A stretch of 64,000 bases of DNA from contig CBDAPX010000001.1 of the NCBI GenBank assembly GCA_965198725.1, forward strand, positions 620,001-684,000. The letters run 5' to 3'. The notes under the pieces are model-generated. The model was not told where the DNA came from. It made no database searches and was given only the letters and a program-made list of their open reading frames with translations. Shown one piece after another: positions 17,060 through 25,848 of the stretch (its first letter is position 1; the number at the start of each line of letters is the position of its first letter). Position numbers and translations under genes: made by a program. This DNA comes from CBDAPX01 sp965198725 (GTDB taxonomy: Bacteria; Pseudomonadota; Alphaproteobacteria; Rhodobacterales; Rhodobacteraceae).

Positions 17060-18217
17060 TCAAAGCACAGTTTTCAAAAGCGTTTCCCTGGTCATCGTGA
17101 AACCGGATGCGATCCAATCTGCGGTCAGTTGGGCCAAAACCGCGCCCAGCGCAGGTCCCTGATATTGCGGCATCAAGTCGGTGGATTTTACCGGAAATGT
17201 CTTTTTAGACCCTGATATCAGGCTTTGGATCTGTGTGTCGTCAACGGGTTGAGCAAGCCAGGCGGAACGCATCAAAAGAGCATCCAAGCCATCCTCGGCC
17301 CCCAACCGGTACCCGGTTTCGGCAGGCGACCAATCCTCTTTTGCAGAGGTGGTCAACCGCCGGAATTGCCGTTCTTCGGCCCGGCTCAACCGCAGATCGT
17401 CCGCCACGTTGTCCGGCGACAAAACACCGAGTCGCCGAAGGGCGGAGGGTGTGACGCCGGCGTCTGCTTCCAAGTGGACAAGCGGTGCGAGGCTTTTGGC
17501 ATCCGCGCCGGGCAAAATACGCTGCAACATGCCGATTTGCTGCATTGTTGCCAACGCCGGCGACGGATCGGCCGCCGATAAAAGTTTCATCAATTCGGCG
17601 CTCACGCGTTCACGAGACAGGGCTTCCAACCCATCCAAATTGCGCGCAATAGCATTCAGCGCGTTAGCGTCCATTCCTTCTGACGGATCTGCGTACCAGG
17701 CGTTAAAGCGAAAAAAACGCAAGCTCCGCAGGTAGTCTTCTTGGATGCGTTTATTTGCGTCGCCGATAAACCGCACTCGCCGCGCCTTCAAATCCTCGAT
17801 CCCACCCAGTGGGTCATGGATGGTGCCATCGGCGGCGGCATAGAGCGCATTCATCGTGAAATCGCGACGCGCGGCATCCTCAGCCATATCGGTTGAAAAG
17901 TCGACAACAGCGCGCCGACCGTCTGTCTCGACGTCTTTGCGGAACGTCGTCACTTCATGCCGCACAGAGGCCGATACAACGGTGATCGTACCATGATCTA
18001 TGCCCGTCGGAATCGCCGTTAGCCCGGCTACTTTTGCAAGTTCCTTGACTTGTTTCGGCGTAGCATCGGTTGCGATGTCGATGTCCAACACCGGCGCATT
18101 TATCAGGGCGTTGCGCACACAGCCGCCAACGAAATAGGCCTGCCCGCCACCCGCTTGCAGGGCAGAAAAAACCGCCTGCGTTGCCGGGTTTGTCCGCCAT
18201 GGTCCGTCAATGCGCAT
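17060..18217 (-). CDS. cca: CCA tRNA nucleotidyltransferase
   Basis: This enzyme adds or repairs the 3'-terminal CCA of tRNAs. The 385-aa product starts at the ATG at 18217 (MRIDGPWRTNPATQAVF). Class II nucleotidyltransferase features are YFVGGCVRNAL, the metal-binding DIDIATDA, RRDFTMNALYA and DPLGGIEDLKARRVRFIGD. They are followed by the RNA-head region EDYLRSLRFFRF and the neck around RVSAELMKLL. The start overlaps the end of the CoA-type NUDIX gene by 11 nt. The order hslO-nudix-cca is tightly packed and likely cotranscribed. Confidence 0.95.
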   Translation of the reverse strand: MRIDGPWRTNPATQAVFSALQAGGGQAYFVGGCVRNALINAPVLDIDIATDATPKQVKELAKVAGLTAIPTGIDHGTITVVSASVRHEVTTFRKDVETDGRRAVVDFSTDMAEDAARRDFTMNALYAAADGTIHDPLGGIEDLKARRVRFIGDANKRIQEDYLRSLRFFRFNAWYADPSEGMDANALNAIARNLDGLEALSRERVSAELMKLLSAADPSPALATMQQIGMLQRILPGADAKSLAPLVHLEADAGVTPSALRRLGVLSPDNVADDLRLSRAEERQFRRLTTSAKEDWSPAETGYRLGAEDGLDALLMRSAWLAQPVDDTQIQSLISGSKKTFPVKSTDLMPQYQGPALGAVLAQLTADWIASGFTMTRETLLKTVL

Positions 18218-18803
18218 GGTCCACCATTCTGTCGGCAAAGGCGCGCAACATACGCGCCGTCGCTCCCCAAATATAGTAGGGTCCGTATGGAACGATAAAA
18301 TAGTGGCGTCGGTTACCGCGCCAACGGCGCGACTGCACCAGAAAGTTGTCCGGGTGCAATACGTGCGTCAGCGGGACCTGAAGAACCTCGTCAACCTCAC
18401 CGGGTTCGGACACCATTCCGACCACTGGGGTAACTTGAAATCCCGTAACAGTCTCATGCGACGACAAGGTGCCTAATACAGACACTAATTTGGGAGAAAG
18501 CCCGATTTCTTCCTGCGCTTCGCGCAACGCTGCGGCGATGACATCGGCGTCGCCTTCATCCTGCTTTCCCCCCGGAAAAGCGATTTGTCCCGGGTGGTGC
18601 TTTAACGCTGACGACCGTTTGGTCAAAATGACCTTGGGCTCATTGCCAGCAACGTTCACGGTCAACAAAACCCCGGCGGGACGCAGTTTTCGACCCGGTG
18701 GTGGCGCATATTCCGGGTTCAGATCAAAATCTGACGATCCGGTTCCCGGATTGGACAGGGCCGCGGTGATCGCGGCCCTGAGGGCTTGGGATGTGTCAGT
18801 CAC
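18207..18803 (-). CDS. NUDIX hydrolase, CoA pyrophosphatase type
   Basis: This enzyme probably cleaves coenzyme A or its derivatives to 3',5'-ADP and a phosphopantetheine. The CoA-type signature KRSSALKHHPGQIAFPGG precedes and merges with a complete NUDIX box (GGKQDEGDADV through REAQEEIGL). I chose the GTG at 18803, eight bases into the hslO stop region (GTGACTGA) with AGGCG upstream, giving 198 aa; ATGs at 18851 and 18893 inside hslO are alternatives. Overlaps with hslO and cca suggest one operon. Confidence 0.88.
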   Translation of the reverse strand: MTDTSQALRAAITAALSNPGTGSSDFDLNPEYAPPPGRKLRPAGVLLTVNVAGNEPKVILTKRSSALKHHPGQIAFPGGKQDEGDADVIAAALREAQEEIGLSPKLVSVLGTLSSHETVTGFQVTPVVGMVSEPGEVDEVLQVPLTHVLHPDNFLVQSRRWRGNRRHYFIVPYGPYYIWGATARMLRAFADRMVDHAH

Positions 18804-19782
18804 TTGGCGCCTGTTCGGCCTCGAACCCGACGGTCGCTGGATCAAGGTCATAATGGGCACCACAAAACTGGCAGTCTGCGGTGATGCGACCATCTTCCGT
18901 GGTCATCTTTTCAATGTCGCGGGCAGAATAGATCGACAGGCTTTGGCGCACGCGCTCTTCGGAACAGGTACATCCAAAGCGAACCGCCTGCGCGTCATAG
19001 ACGCGTGGCTGTTCCTCGTGGAAAAGCCGGACCAACAGGTCGGTCGGCGGCACGGTTGGACCAATGAGTTCCATATCCTCGACCGTGTCCAAGAGGATGT
19101 TTACGCGGTTCCAGTTTTCGCCGTCTTCACCATCGACAAGGTCCGCCGCCTGCAAAATCTCTCCGCTGCCGTCGCCACCCGCCACAAAAGGCGACGCTTT
19201 TGGCATATGCTGTAACATGATCCCGCCTGCGCGCCAGTGTTCGGCAACACCCGGCTCGGATGACAAACCAAAGCTCAGCGAAAACCGCGTCGGCAGCTGT
19301 TCAGATTGGGCAAAATAAGCCTCGGCATACGCCGACAGCGATCCGCCAGACAGGGGTGTAATCCCCTGATACGGGGCGGTACCGCTGCCTTGGTCGATCA
19401 GAATTGCAAAATAGCCTTCGCCAACCTGATCGAACGGCGCGTCATCGGTCAGACGGTCCCGGTCAAAGCTGGCATAAGCCCGGATTTTGCCCGGCTCGCC
19501 TTCTTTTTGTGGGGCATAATAATCGGTCGCGATCATCCGCACGGCCCCTTTGGACTGAACCTGCAGCGACAGTTTCCAACGCAACTGCATGGTCTGTCCG
19601 ATCAAGGCCGTCAGCAACGCCATTTCCGCCACCAGAGCCTCAACAACGGGTGGGTAGTCATGCTGTTTGAGAATACCGCTCAGAACACCGTCGAGCCGCG
19701 CGATACGGCCGCGCATGTCTGATGCGTCAAGCTGAAAAGGCAGGACGGTATCGTCCCACGCGAGTTTTGATCCGAGTGTCAT
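18796..19782 (-). CDS. hslO: Redox-regulated chaperone Hsp33
   Basis: Hsp33 is a cytoplasmic holdase activated when oxidation releases its zinc. The 328-aa product has the C-terminal zinc site CTC (in FGCTCSEERV) and CQFCGAHYD, i.e. CxC plus CxxC, with the redox switch intact. The N-terminal chaperone core includes ALIGQTMQLRWKLSLQVQ and GKIRAYASF. It starts the hslO-nudix-cca unit and is divergent from the second NUDIX gene, with 76 bp between the starts. Confidence 0.96.
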   Translation of the reverse strand: MTLGSKLAWDDTVLPFQLDASDMRGRIARLDGVLSGILKQHDYPPVVEALVAEMALLTALIGQTMQLRWKLSLQVQSKGAVRMIATDYYAPQKEGEPGKIRAYASFDRDRLTDDAPFDQVGEGYFAILIDQGSGTAPYQGITPLSGGSLSAYAEAYFAQSEQLPTRFSLSFGLSSEPGVAEHWRAGGIMLQHMPKASPFVAGGDGSGEILQAADLVDGEDGENWNRVNILLDTVEDMELIGPTVPPTDLLVRLFHEEQPRVYDAQAVRFGCTCSEERVRQSLSIYSARDIEKMTTEDGRITADCQFCGAHYDLDPATVGFEAEQAPSD

Positions 19783-19858
19783 GAGGTTTCCTTACGCGCC
19801 AATGATTGGCATACCGCGACTATATAGGAGCGACAAGCGAAGTTGTAAGGCCTGCACG

Positions 19859-20293
19859 ATGATCAGAAGATTTGGGGCCCCGCCGGAAAAAGGCCGCCGC
19901 TATCGCCAGCGGACCGGTGTCTATGCGGTGTTGCCCCTCGATGGTGTGCTGCTTTTGACCGAACAGGCCGCCCCTGATCCGGATCTGCAATTGCCGGGCG
20001 GCGGTATAGATCCGGGGGAATCACCGATCGCGGCGCTGCATCGCGAGGTGTACGAGGAAACCGGGTGGACGATCGCACAACCCTTTAGGATCGGCGCGTT
20101 TCGCCGGTTTGCCTATATGCCTGAATACGATCTTTATGCCGAAAAGATGTGCCTGATTTATTGCGCACGACCGATCCGCAAACTCGGCCCCCCGACCGAG
20201 CCGGACCACCGTCCGCTTTGGATGTCCCCGGACATGGCGTCGGTGTTTTTGGGAAACGCGGGCGACAGGCATTTCGCGTCGATGTTCTGCTAG
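19859..20293 (+). CDS. NUDIX hydrolase of unknown specificity
   Basis: The 144-aa protein from the ATG at 19859 (MIRRFGAPPEKGRRY) carries a complete NUDIX box, GGGIDPGES followed by REVYEETGW. The residues DPDLQLPGGG precede it. The substrate cannot be told from sequence; it lacks the CoA-type signature seen in the neighbouring NUDIX gene. TATATAG at about 19821 could be a -10 element. Its TAG stop overlaps the stop of the convergent receiver-phosphatase gene in a CTAG. Confidence 0.85.
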   Translation: MIRRFGAPPEKGRRYRQRTGVYAVLPLDGVLLLTEQAAPDPDLQLPGGGIDPGESPIAALHREVYEETGWTIAQPFRIGAFRRFAYMPEYDLYAEKMCLIYCARPIRKLGPPTEPDHRPLWMSPDMASVFLGNAGDRHFASMFC

Positions 20294-21564
20294 ACGCCTT
20301 CGTATTCAAAAAGGGTCGCCGACACGTCATCGTCCAGATATCCGCCTTCCGGCAGGCTTTCCGCAAGGCGCCAATACAGATCATCCAACAACTCATGCCC
20401 ACCGGCCTGAACATCGCATTGGCGCAAAAGGTCCATCAGCCCGTCCTCGCCGAGCATTTCCCCACCTTCAACAATGGCCTCGGTAAAGCCGTCGGAATAC
20501 AACAGAAGCTTGTCACCAACTTCTAGTTTGACGCTGAACTTTTCATACGGCGCATCGGGGATCAGACCGATGGGCAGACCACCCGGCCCGACAAACTCCA
20601 TCTGACCGTCTCGTCGGATGACCAATGGGTGCGGATGGCCCGCCTGGACCATTTTGACCAAGCCGGAGCGCAGGTCGCTTGTCGCGTAAACCATCGTGAA
20701 ATACTGATCTATCCCGCTGTCAGCATTCAGTCGGTGGTTTAGAATTTTTCCAACCTCATCCGGAGGCAACAACGCAAAGAATTTGTTGAACCGCTTCTCA
20801 ACGCCGACGTTCTGTTCAAAATAAGATGCGCTCAGATATCCGGCGAGGCGGGCCGTCATCATGGCAGAGGTGATCCCATGCCCGGACACATCAATGCTGT
20901 AGAACCCGACGCGCGTGCCGCCTGGTGTGAACATACCGACCAGATCGCCGCCAATGTGACCACAGGGCTTCATCAATACGCTGATCCTGGATTTGCCAAA
21001 ATACCGTGTCGGTTCAGGCATCAGCGATTCTTGGATTTTGCGGGCCTGCATCAGGTCATTGTCGATACTATCGTGCGCTTTTTGCTGTTCTGCCAACGTG
21101 TCGCTGATGACATTGTTCTTCTCAGACAACTCGCGTTGCATGCTGAGGATACGTTCGCCCGCAGCGATACGCGCGCGCAGCTCATTGGAATCAACTGGCT
21201 TGGTCAGAAAATCATCCGCGCCGGCCTGCAGTCCTTGCACCACTTCGTCTTTCTCGCTTTTCGAGGTGAGAAGGATAAAATAGCCATAGGTGTCACCGGG
21301 TAGCACGCGGAATTCCCGGCAGAATTCAAGCCCATCCATCCCCGGCATGATCCAGTCGCTGATGATCAGGTCCGGGCGCACCTCTCGGCACAGAACCAGT
21401 GCGGCCTGCGCGTCTTCAGCCTCAAAAATCTCAAAACCCCATCGGCGCATCAGACCCGACAGGATTTTGCGCTGCAAGCGACTGTCATCAACGATCAAAA
21501 CCCGCTGAATCGTTTGCGGGGTTTGCTGTTCTTGCTTCTCAGAGTGTGTGGCCAGCTGGCTCAA
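20290..21564 (-). CDS. Response regulator with RsbU/SpoIIE-type PP2C phosphatase
   Basis: The 424-aa protein has a receiver domain (about 20-140; VLIVDDS, phospho-acceptor Asp70 in IISDWIMPG, and TKPVD). A helical linker (about 145-185) leads to a PP2C-type Ser/Thr phosphatase domain: KPCGHIGGDLVGMF, DVSGHGITSAMMTARLAG, VQAGHPHP, LLLYSDGFTEA and YLDDDVSATLF. Such proteins usually dephosphorylate an anti-anti-sigma factor. None is adjacent, so the partner is elsewhere. The start is probably the TTG at 21564 with AGGTG upstream. The Hpt gene is transcribed away from it across a 156-bp gap. Confidence 0.9.
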   Translation of the reverse strand: MSQLATHSEKQEQQTPQTIQRVLIVDDSRLQRKILSGLMRRWGFEIFEAEDAQAALVLCREVRPDLIISDWIMPGMDGLEFCREFRVLPGDTYGYFILLTSKSEKDEVVQGLQAGADDFLTKPVDSNELRARIAAGERILSMQRELSEKNNVISDTLAEQQKAHDSIDNDLMQARKIQESLMPEPTRYFGKSRISVLMKPCGHIGGDLVGMFTPGGTRVGFYSIDVSGHGITSAMMTARLAGYLSASYFEQNVGVEKRFNKFFALLPPDEVGKILNHRLNADSGIDQYFTMVYATSDLRSGLVKMVQAGHPHPLVIRRDGQMEFVGPGGLPIGLIPDAPYEKFSVKLEVGDKLLLYSDGFTEAIVEGGEMLGEDGLMDLLRQCDVQAGGHELLDDLYWRLAESLPEGGYLDDDVSATLFEYEGV

Positions 21565-21720
21565 AAAGCACCTAACTCGTTATCGCGTGTGTCTGACTGA
21601 TGTGACACGGAGCAATTTAAAATGGTGTAAACATCCGCCGACTGTTCTTGGACGACAGACGTTAAACTGTTTTTCACTGTTCTGGCCCACGATGCCATCA
21701 TCGAAACCGGTCCAGTAGAT

Positions 21721-22053
21721 ATGATCAGTTGGGACAGAGCCCGTCAGCTTCAGGATGAAGTCGGCGCAGATGAATTTGAAGAAGTAGTGGACCTGTTCAT
21801 CGAAGAGGTGGATGAGGTCGTGACGCGTATGGTCGGCAAAGACACGTGCGAGGATTTGGAGGCGGATCTGCACTTTATCAAAGGCAGCGCGCTAAGTCTT
21901 GGGTTCGAAACCTTGTCAGATCTTTACAGGGATGGCGAAAAACTGTCCGCTGAGGGGCATCAGGCAGACGTGGATCTCGCCAAGATCGCCGAGAGCTTTG
22001 AAACCAGCAAAACGCTCTTTGTTCAGGAATGGAAAACCCGGCTTGCCGGCTAG
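21721..22053 (+). CDS. Histidine phosphotransfer (Hpt) domain protein
   Basis: The 110-aa protein is a single Hpt domain with the phosphorylatable histidine (His51) in DLHFIKGSALSLGF, the conserved HxxKG[SA]A motif. It would relay phosphate between a histidine kinase and a receiver. The adjacent divergent receiver-phosphatase is an obvious candidate partner. It ends 2 nt before the convergent ilvA stop. It stands alone, without a kinase gene nearby. Confidence 0.88.
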   Translation: MISWDRARQLQDEVGADEFEEVVDLFIEEVDEVVTRMVGKDTCEDLEADLHFIKGSALSLGFETLSDLYRDGEKLSAEGHQADVDLAKIAESFETSKTLFVQEWKTRLAG

Positions 22054-22055
22054 GC

Positions 22056-23282
22056 TCAGATGATGAACTGCGCCAGCATGTCGTCGTTGGTTATGTCTGT
22101 GTACAGAAAACCTTGCGCCTCCAGCTCTGCGCAGATGCGTTCAAAGTTCTGCGGTTTTGTCGTTTCAATCCCGATCAGCACTGACCCAAAGTTGCGGGCT
22201 GATTTCTTGAGATACTCAAAGCGTGCGATGTCATCTTCGGGACCGAGAATCGTCAGAAAATCCTTTAGCGCGCCGGGCCGCTGGGGCATGCGAAGGATAA
22301 AGTATTTTTTGACACCAGAATAACGCTGCGCCCGCTCTTTCACTTCAGGCAGCCGTTCAAAATCAAAATTCCCGCCTGAGGTCAGACAGACCACAGACTT
22401 TCCAACGATACGGTCAGCGACATCTGACAGGGCTTCGATGGCCAGCGCGCCAGCAGGCTCTAACACGATGCCTTCGACATTCAGCATCTCGATGATCGTG
22501 GCACAAACACGGTCCTCATCGATGATCAGGCTGTTTTCAATTGGCGTATGCCGCAACAGGTCGAACGGCTGCGCACCGATCCGACCCACCGCCGCCCCGT
22601 CCACGAAGGTATCGACATGCGCCAGCGTGACGGGTTCGCCCGCGTCCAGCGCCGCATGCAAACACGCACCACCCGCGGGTTCGACAAAGATCGGCAGGCT
22701 GCGAGGGCCAAACCAGCTGGCAACACCGGATGACATCCCGCCACCACCGACCGGCAAAATCACAACGTCAGGGGCTTTACCAAACTGGGCTTCAATCTCG
22801 ACCCCCAGACTGGCTTGGCCTTCGATCACGTCAGAATCGTCAAAAGGCGACAAGAAATGCCCGCCCTCGCGACGGCTCCAATCCTGGGCAGCGGCCAGCG
22901 TGTCGTCAAAATAATCACCGGTCAGATGCACTTCGACCTGGTCCCCGCCGAACATCTTGGTTTTCTGGATCTTCTGTTGCGGCGTGGTGACCGGCATGAA
23001 AATCACGCCCCGTACCCCAAAATGCCGACACATAAACGCAACGCCCTGCGCATGGTTGCCCGCGCTGGCACATACAAAAAGCGATTGATCCGGCAGTTTG
23101 CGCATCGCGTTGAACGCGCCGCGTATCTTGTATGACCGCACCGGCGACAGATCTTCACGCTTGAGCCAGATGTCGGCGTCAAACCGATCCGACAGCATCG
23201 CGTTGCGTTGCAATGGCGTTGCGGCAAAAACAGGTCGCATGGCCGCTTCGGCGGCGCGGGCACGGGTCATGAAATCGGTCAT
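22056..23282 (-). CDS. ilvA: Threonine ammonia-lyase
   Basis: This PLP enzyme converts threonine to 2-oxobutanoate, the first step of isoleucine synthesis. The 408-aa product has the PLP-lysine region REDLSPVRSYKIRGAFN, CASAGNHAQGVA, the glycine-rich phosphate loop LPVGGGGMSSG and LTSGGNFDFERL. A single ACT-like regulatory domain occupies the C-terminal 80 residues (KYFILRMPQRPGALKDFL), shorter than the two-ACT E. coli enzyme. The start at 23282 is assumed; the nearby in-frame Met5 is possible. Confidence 0.93.
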   Translation of the reverse strand: MTDFMTRARAAEAAMRPVFAATPLQRNAMLSDRFDADIWLKREDLSPVRSYKIRGAFNAMRKLPDQSLFVCASAGNHAQGVAFMCRHFGVRGVIFMPVTTPQQKIQKTKMFGGDQVEVHLTGDYFDDTLAAAQDWSRREGGHFLSPFDDSDVIEGQASLGVEIEAQFGKAPDVVILPVGGGGMSSGVASWFGPRSLPIFVEPAGGACLHAALDAGEPVTLAHVDTFVDGAAVGRIGAQPFDLLRHTPIENSLIIDEDRVCATIIEMLNVEGIVLEPAGALAIEALSDVADRIVGKSVVCLTSGGNFDFERLPEVKERAQRYSGVKKYFILRMPQRPGALKDFLTILGPEDDIARFEYLKKSARNFGSVLIGIETTKPQNFERICAELEAQGFLYTDITNDDMLAQFII

Positions 23283-23322
23283 GGCCCGAGGACATGACCG
23301 ATAACACGGATCGCCGCAAGGC

Positions 23323-24099
23323 TTAGCTCAGCTCGCGCCCTTCGACAAAAACGCCGTAAAGGGTGGTCAGGATGCTGACATTGAGAACTGTCAGAACCAG
23401 AGAAATCGGCAACTGCGCGATTGCGGCTAAGGCCGGCAAGATGGCGGTTAACAGGCCAACGACAAAGAGCACCGCAAAAGCGAACCCAAAAACACTCAAA
23501 CCAAGAACAATAAAAGCGCCATTCTGACCCTTCGTCTTGTCCAGACAGTCACGTACGCTGACATCGGATTGAACCGCGATGCCGGGCAAAACAATCGCCG
23601 CTCTTGCGGCGATGACACAGACATAAATTGCCCACCCAAACAGGACGATACCCAGCAGCACGGCCAAGGGCCCTGCCACGGCCATCAGAAGAAACGGTCC
23701 AGAAATTGCGGCAACCGCGCCCACCCCAATCAGAAACGACCAAAGCGCGTAACGGGCGATCAGGTTCCAATGCAGCTTAGGAATCCAGCCATTCGGTGAC
23801 TGCTCCAGCAAGATATAGCGATGCCAAGCAACAGCAGTCCAAGCACCAACGAAAATGTTCAAAAGGGTGGTGAGAAGTGCAAATTGACCAGTAGTCTGCA
23901 CAGCATCGCCCGCGGCGTCTGCACTCTCACCGGCCACATCAAATTGAGTATCGAATGTGACAGGTTCGCCAACCGCTCCGCCCAAAAGGATGATCAGGCC
24001 GGTCAGGCACGCCCATGGTATCAAAAAGACCTGCAGCGATGACTGAATGTTGCGGATGGTCATCGAAACCGAATGTTTGAATATCGCCCAGCCGAGCAT
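23323..24099 (-). CDS. Multi-pass membrane protein of unknown function
   Basis: The 258-aa product starts at the ATG at 24099 with AGGAAAGG upstream. About five hydrophobic segments are visible: residues 22-42, 70-90, 112-135, 140-165 and 198-240. A periplasmic-type acidic loop (FDTQFDVAGESADAAGD) follows the first. There is no catalytic motif that I recognise. It is divergent from argG with a 135-bp gap. The composition is typical of conserved Rhodobacterales inner-membrane proteins, but I cannot assign a function. Confidence 0.75.
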   Translation of the reverse strand: MLGWAIFKHSVSMTIRNIQSSLQVFLIPWACLTGLIILLGGAVGEPVTFDTQFDVAGESADAAGDAVQTTGQFALLTTLLNIFVGAWTAVAWHRYILLEQSPNGWIPKLHWNLIARYALWSFLIGVGAVAAISGPFLLMAVAGPLAVLLGIVLFGWAIYVCVIAARAAIVLPGIAVQSDVSVRDCLDKTKGQNGAFIVLGLSVFGFAFAVLFVVGLLTAILPALAAIAQLPISLVLTVLNVSILTTLYGVFVEGRELS

Positions 24100-24234
24100 T
24101 TCGGCGCCTTTCCTAATTTTGGATGATGCCAGTTAGCGGCAGTTCGTAAAACCGGACAAGCCCACAATCCCTTGCCCAGACCCGGCAAAAGCGATAGTGG
24201 CCCATCCGATACACCGACAAAGGATTGCCCGCAC

Positions 24235-25458
24235 ATGTCCGCGCCCAAGAAAGTTGTCCTGGCCTATTCCGGTGGCCTTGATACCTCGATCATCCTGAAA
24301 TGGCTTCAGACCGAATATGGTTGCGAAGTCGTGACGTTCACTGCCGATTTGGGCCAAGGCGAAGAATTGGATCCGGCCCGCAAAAAGGCAGAGTTGTTAG
24401 GCATCAAGCCCGAGAACATTTATATCGAAGATGTGCGCGAAGAATTTGTCCGTGACTTCGTATTCCCCATGTTCCGGGCCAACGCGGTGTACGAAGGATT
24501 GTACCTGCTTGGCACGTCCATCGCGCGGCCGCTGATTTCCAAACGCTTGGTCGAAATTGCCGCTGAAACCGGCGCGGATGCTGTGGCGCACGGCGCGACG
24601 GGGAAGGGCAATGACCAGGTGCGGTTCGAACTGAGCGCCTATGCGCTGAACCCAAACATCAAGGTCATCGCCCCGTGGCGCGAATGGGATTTGAGCAGCC
24701 GGACAAAGCTCTTGGCCTTTGCCGAGGAAAACCAGATCCCGATTGCCAAGGACAAACGCGGCGAAGCACCGTTTTCGGTCGATGCGAACCTGTTGCACAC
24801 CTCGTCCGAAGGCAAAGTGCTCGAAGATCCGGCTGTGGCGGCGCCGGATTATGTGTATCAGCGAACCGTACATCCCGAAGATGCGCCGGACACGCCTGAA
24901 TTCATCGAAATCGGCTTTGAAAAGGGCGACGCGGTCAGCATCAATGGCGAGGCGATGAGCCCAGCGACCATCCTGACCAAGCTCAACGAATACGGCGGCA
25001 AGCACGGCATCGGACGGCTCGACCTTGTTGAAGGGCGTTTTGTCGGCATGAAATCGCGCGGTATCTACGAAACACCGGGCGGCACCATCCTGTTGGAAGC
25101 GCATCGCGGCATTGAATCGATCACCATGGATCGCGGTGCGATGCACCTGAAAGATGAACTGATGCCACGCTATGCAGAGCTGATTTACAACGGCTTCTGG
25201 TTCAGCCCAGAACGTGAGATGTTGCAGGCCGCGATTGACAAGAGCCAAGAGTTCGTCAGCGGTGCGGTTCGGGTGAAGCTTTATAAAGGGCACGCATCCA
25301 CAGTGGGCCGTTGGTCTGAAAACAGTCTCTATTCCGAGGCGCATGTGACATTCGAAGAGGATGCGGGCGCCTATGACCAGAAAGATGCCGCGGGGTTCAT
25401 TCAGTTGAATGCCCTTCGGCTCAAGCTCTTGGCCGCACGCAACAACCGGTCAAACTGA
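24235..25458 (+). CDS. argG: Argininosuccinate synthase
   Basis: ArgG joins citrulline and aspartate using ATP, the penultimate step of arginine synthesis. The 407-aa protein starts at the ATG at 24235 (MSAPKKVVLAYSGGLDTS), with the PP-loop SGGLDTS. TADLGQGEELDPARKKAE, GATGKGNDQVRFE, APWREWD and KGHASTVGRWSENSLYS are all family-typical. A canonical terminator follows the stop. It is divergent from the membrane-protein gene. Confidence 0.97.
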   Translation: MSAPKKVVLAYSGGLDTSIILKWLQTEYGCEVVTFTADLGQGEELDPARKKAELLGIKPENIYIEDVREEFVRDFVFPMFRANAVYEGLYLLGTSIARPLISKRLVEIAAETGADAVAHGATGKGNDQVRFELSAYALNPNIKVIAPWREWDLSSRTKLLAFAEENQIPIAKDKRGEAPFSVDANLLHTSSEGKVLEDPAVAAPDYVYQRTVHPEDAPDTPEFIEIGFEKGDAVSINGEAMSPATILTKLNEYGGKHGIGRLDLVEGRFVGMKSRGIYETPGGTILLEAHRGIESITMDRGAMHLKDELMPRYAELIYNGFWFSPEREMLQAAIDKSQEFVSGAVRVKLYKGHASTVGRWSENSLYSEAHVTFEEDAGAYDQKDAAGFIQLNALRLKLLAARNNRSN

Positions 25459-25465
25459 TCCCATC

Positions 25466-25494
25466 AAAGGCGGCCTTACGGGGCCGCCTTTTCG
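25466..25494 (+). terminator. Intrinsic terminator after argG
   Basis: AAAGGCGGC and GCCGCCTTTT form a 9-bp stem around a CTTACGGG loop and end in a T tract, 8 bp after the argG stop. Confidence 0.9.
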
Positions 25495-25569
25495 TTTGTC
25501 TTAACGTCACAATTGCATTGGACGGCGGCGCGCCGTAGCCCTTGACCTGCACGTAAAGAGGTAGGGCAA

Positions 25570-25848
25570 ATGCAAGACATTGCGGATAAAATTCAATCGG
25601 GTCTGGGTGGAAAGACCTTTGACGGATCGCTGAAATTCGATTGCGGCGATGACGGGGTCATCGTTCTGGCAGACAGTTCGGCGGATACGGTCGATCGAAC
25701 CACGGATTGCACCATCCGGATCAGTCGGGACAACCTGATCAAGCTTTTGACCGGCAAACTGAACCCGATGACCGGCGTGGCCATGGGCAAACTGAAAGTC
25801 TCCGGTAACATGGGCGTCGCCATGAAGCTCGGTCAGTTGCTAAGCTGA
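25570..25848 (+). CDS. SCP2 sterol-binding-domain protein
   Basis: The 92-aa protein from the ATG at 25570 (AGGTAGGG just upstream) is a small SCP2-like domain: FDGSLKFDCGDDGVIVL, DCTIRISRDNLIKLLTG and the conserved end GKLKVSGNMGVAMKLGQLL. SCP2 domains bind lipids or acyl chains; the bacterial role is uncertain. Its 3' end overlaps the convergent sulfotransferase-like gene by 16 bp, the longest overlap in the window. Confidence 0.9.
   Translation: MQDIADKIQSGLGGKTFDGSLKFDCGDDGVIVLADSSADTVDRTTDCTIRISRDNLIKLLTGKLNPMTGVAMGKLKVSGNMGVAMKLGQLLS

Noticed and set aside
17050..17064. TTTGACA-G-TGTCAAA dyad at the cca 3' end as a terminator
   Set aside because: On the cca strand it is followed by A residues, not T; it is a palindrome but not an intrinsic terminator for cca.
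24397..25344. 315-aa minus-strand frame opposite argG
   Set aside because: Antisense to a gene with unmistakable ArgG motifs and no ribosome site of its own.
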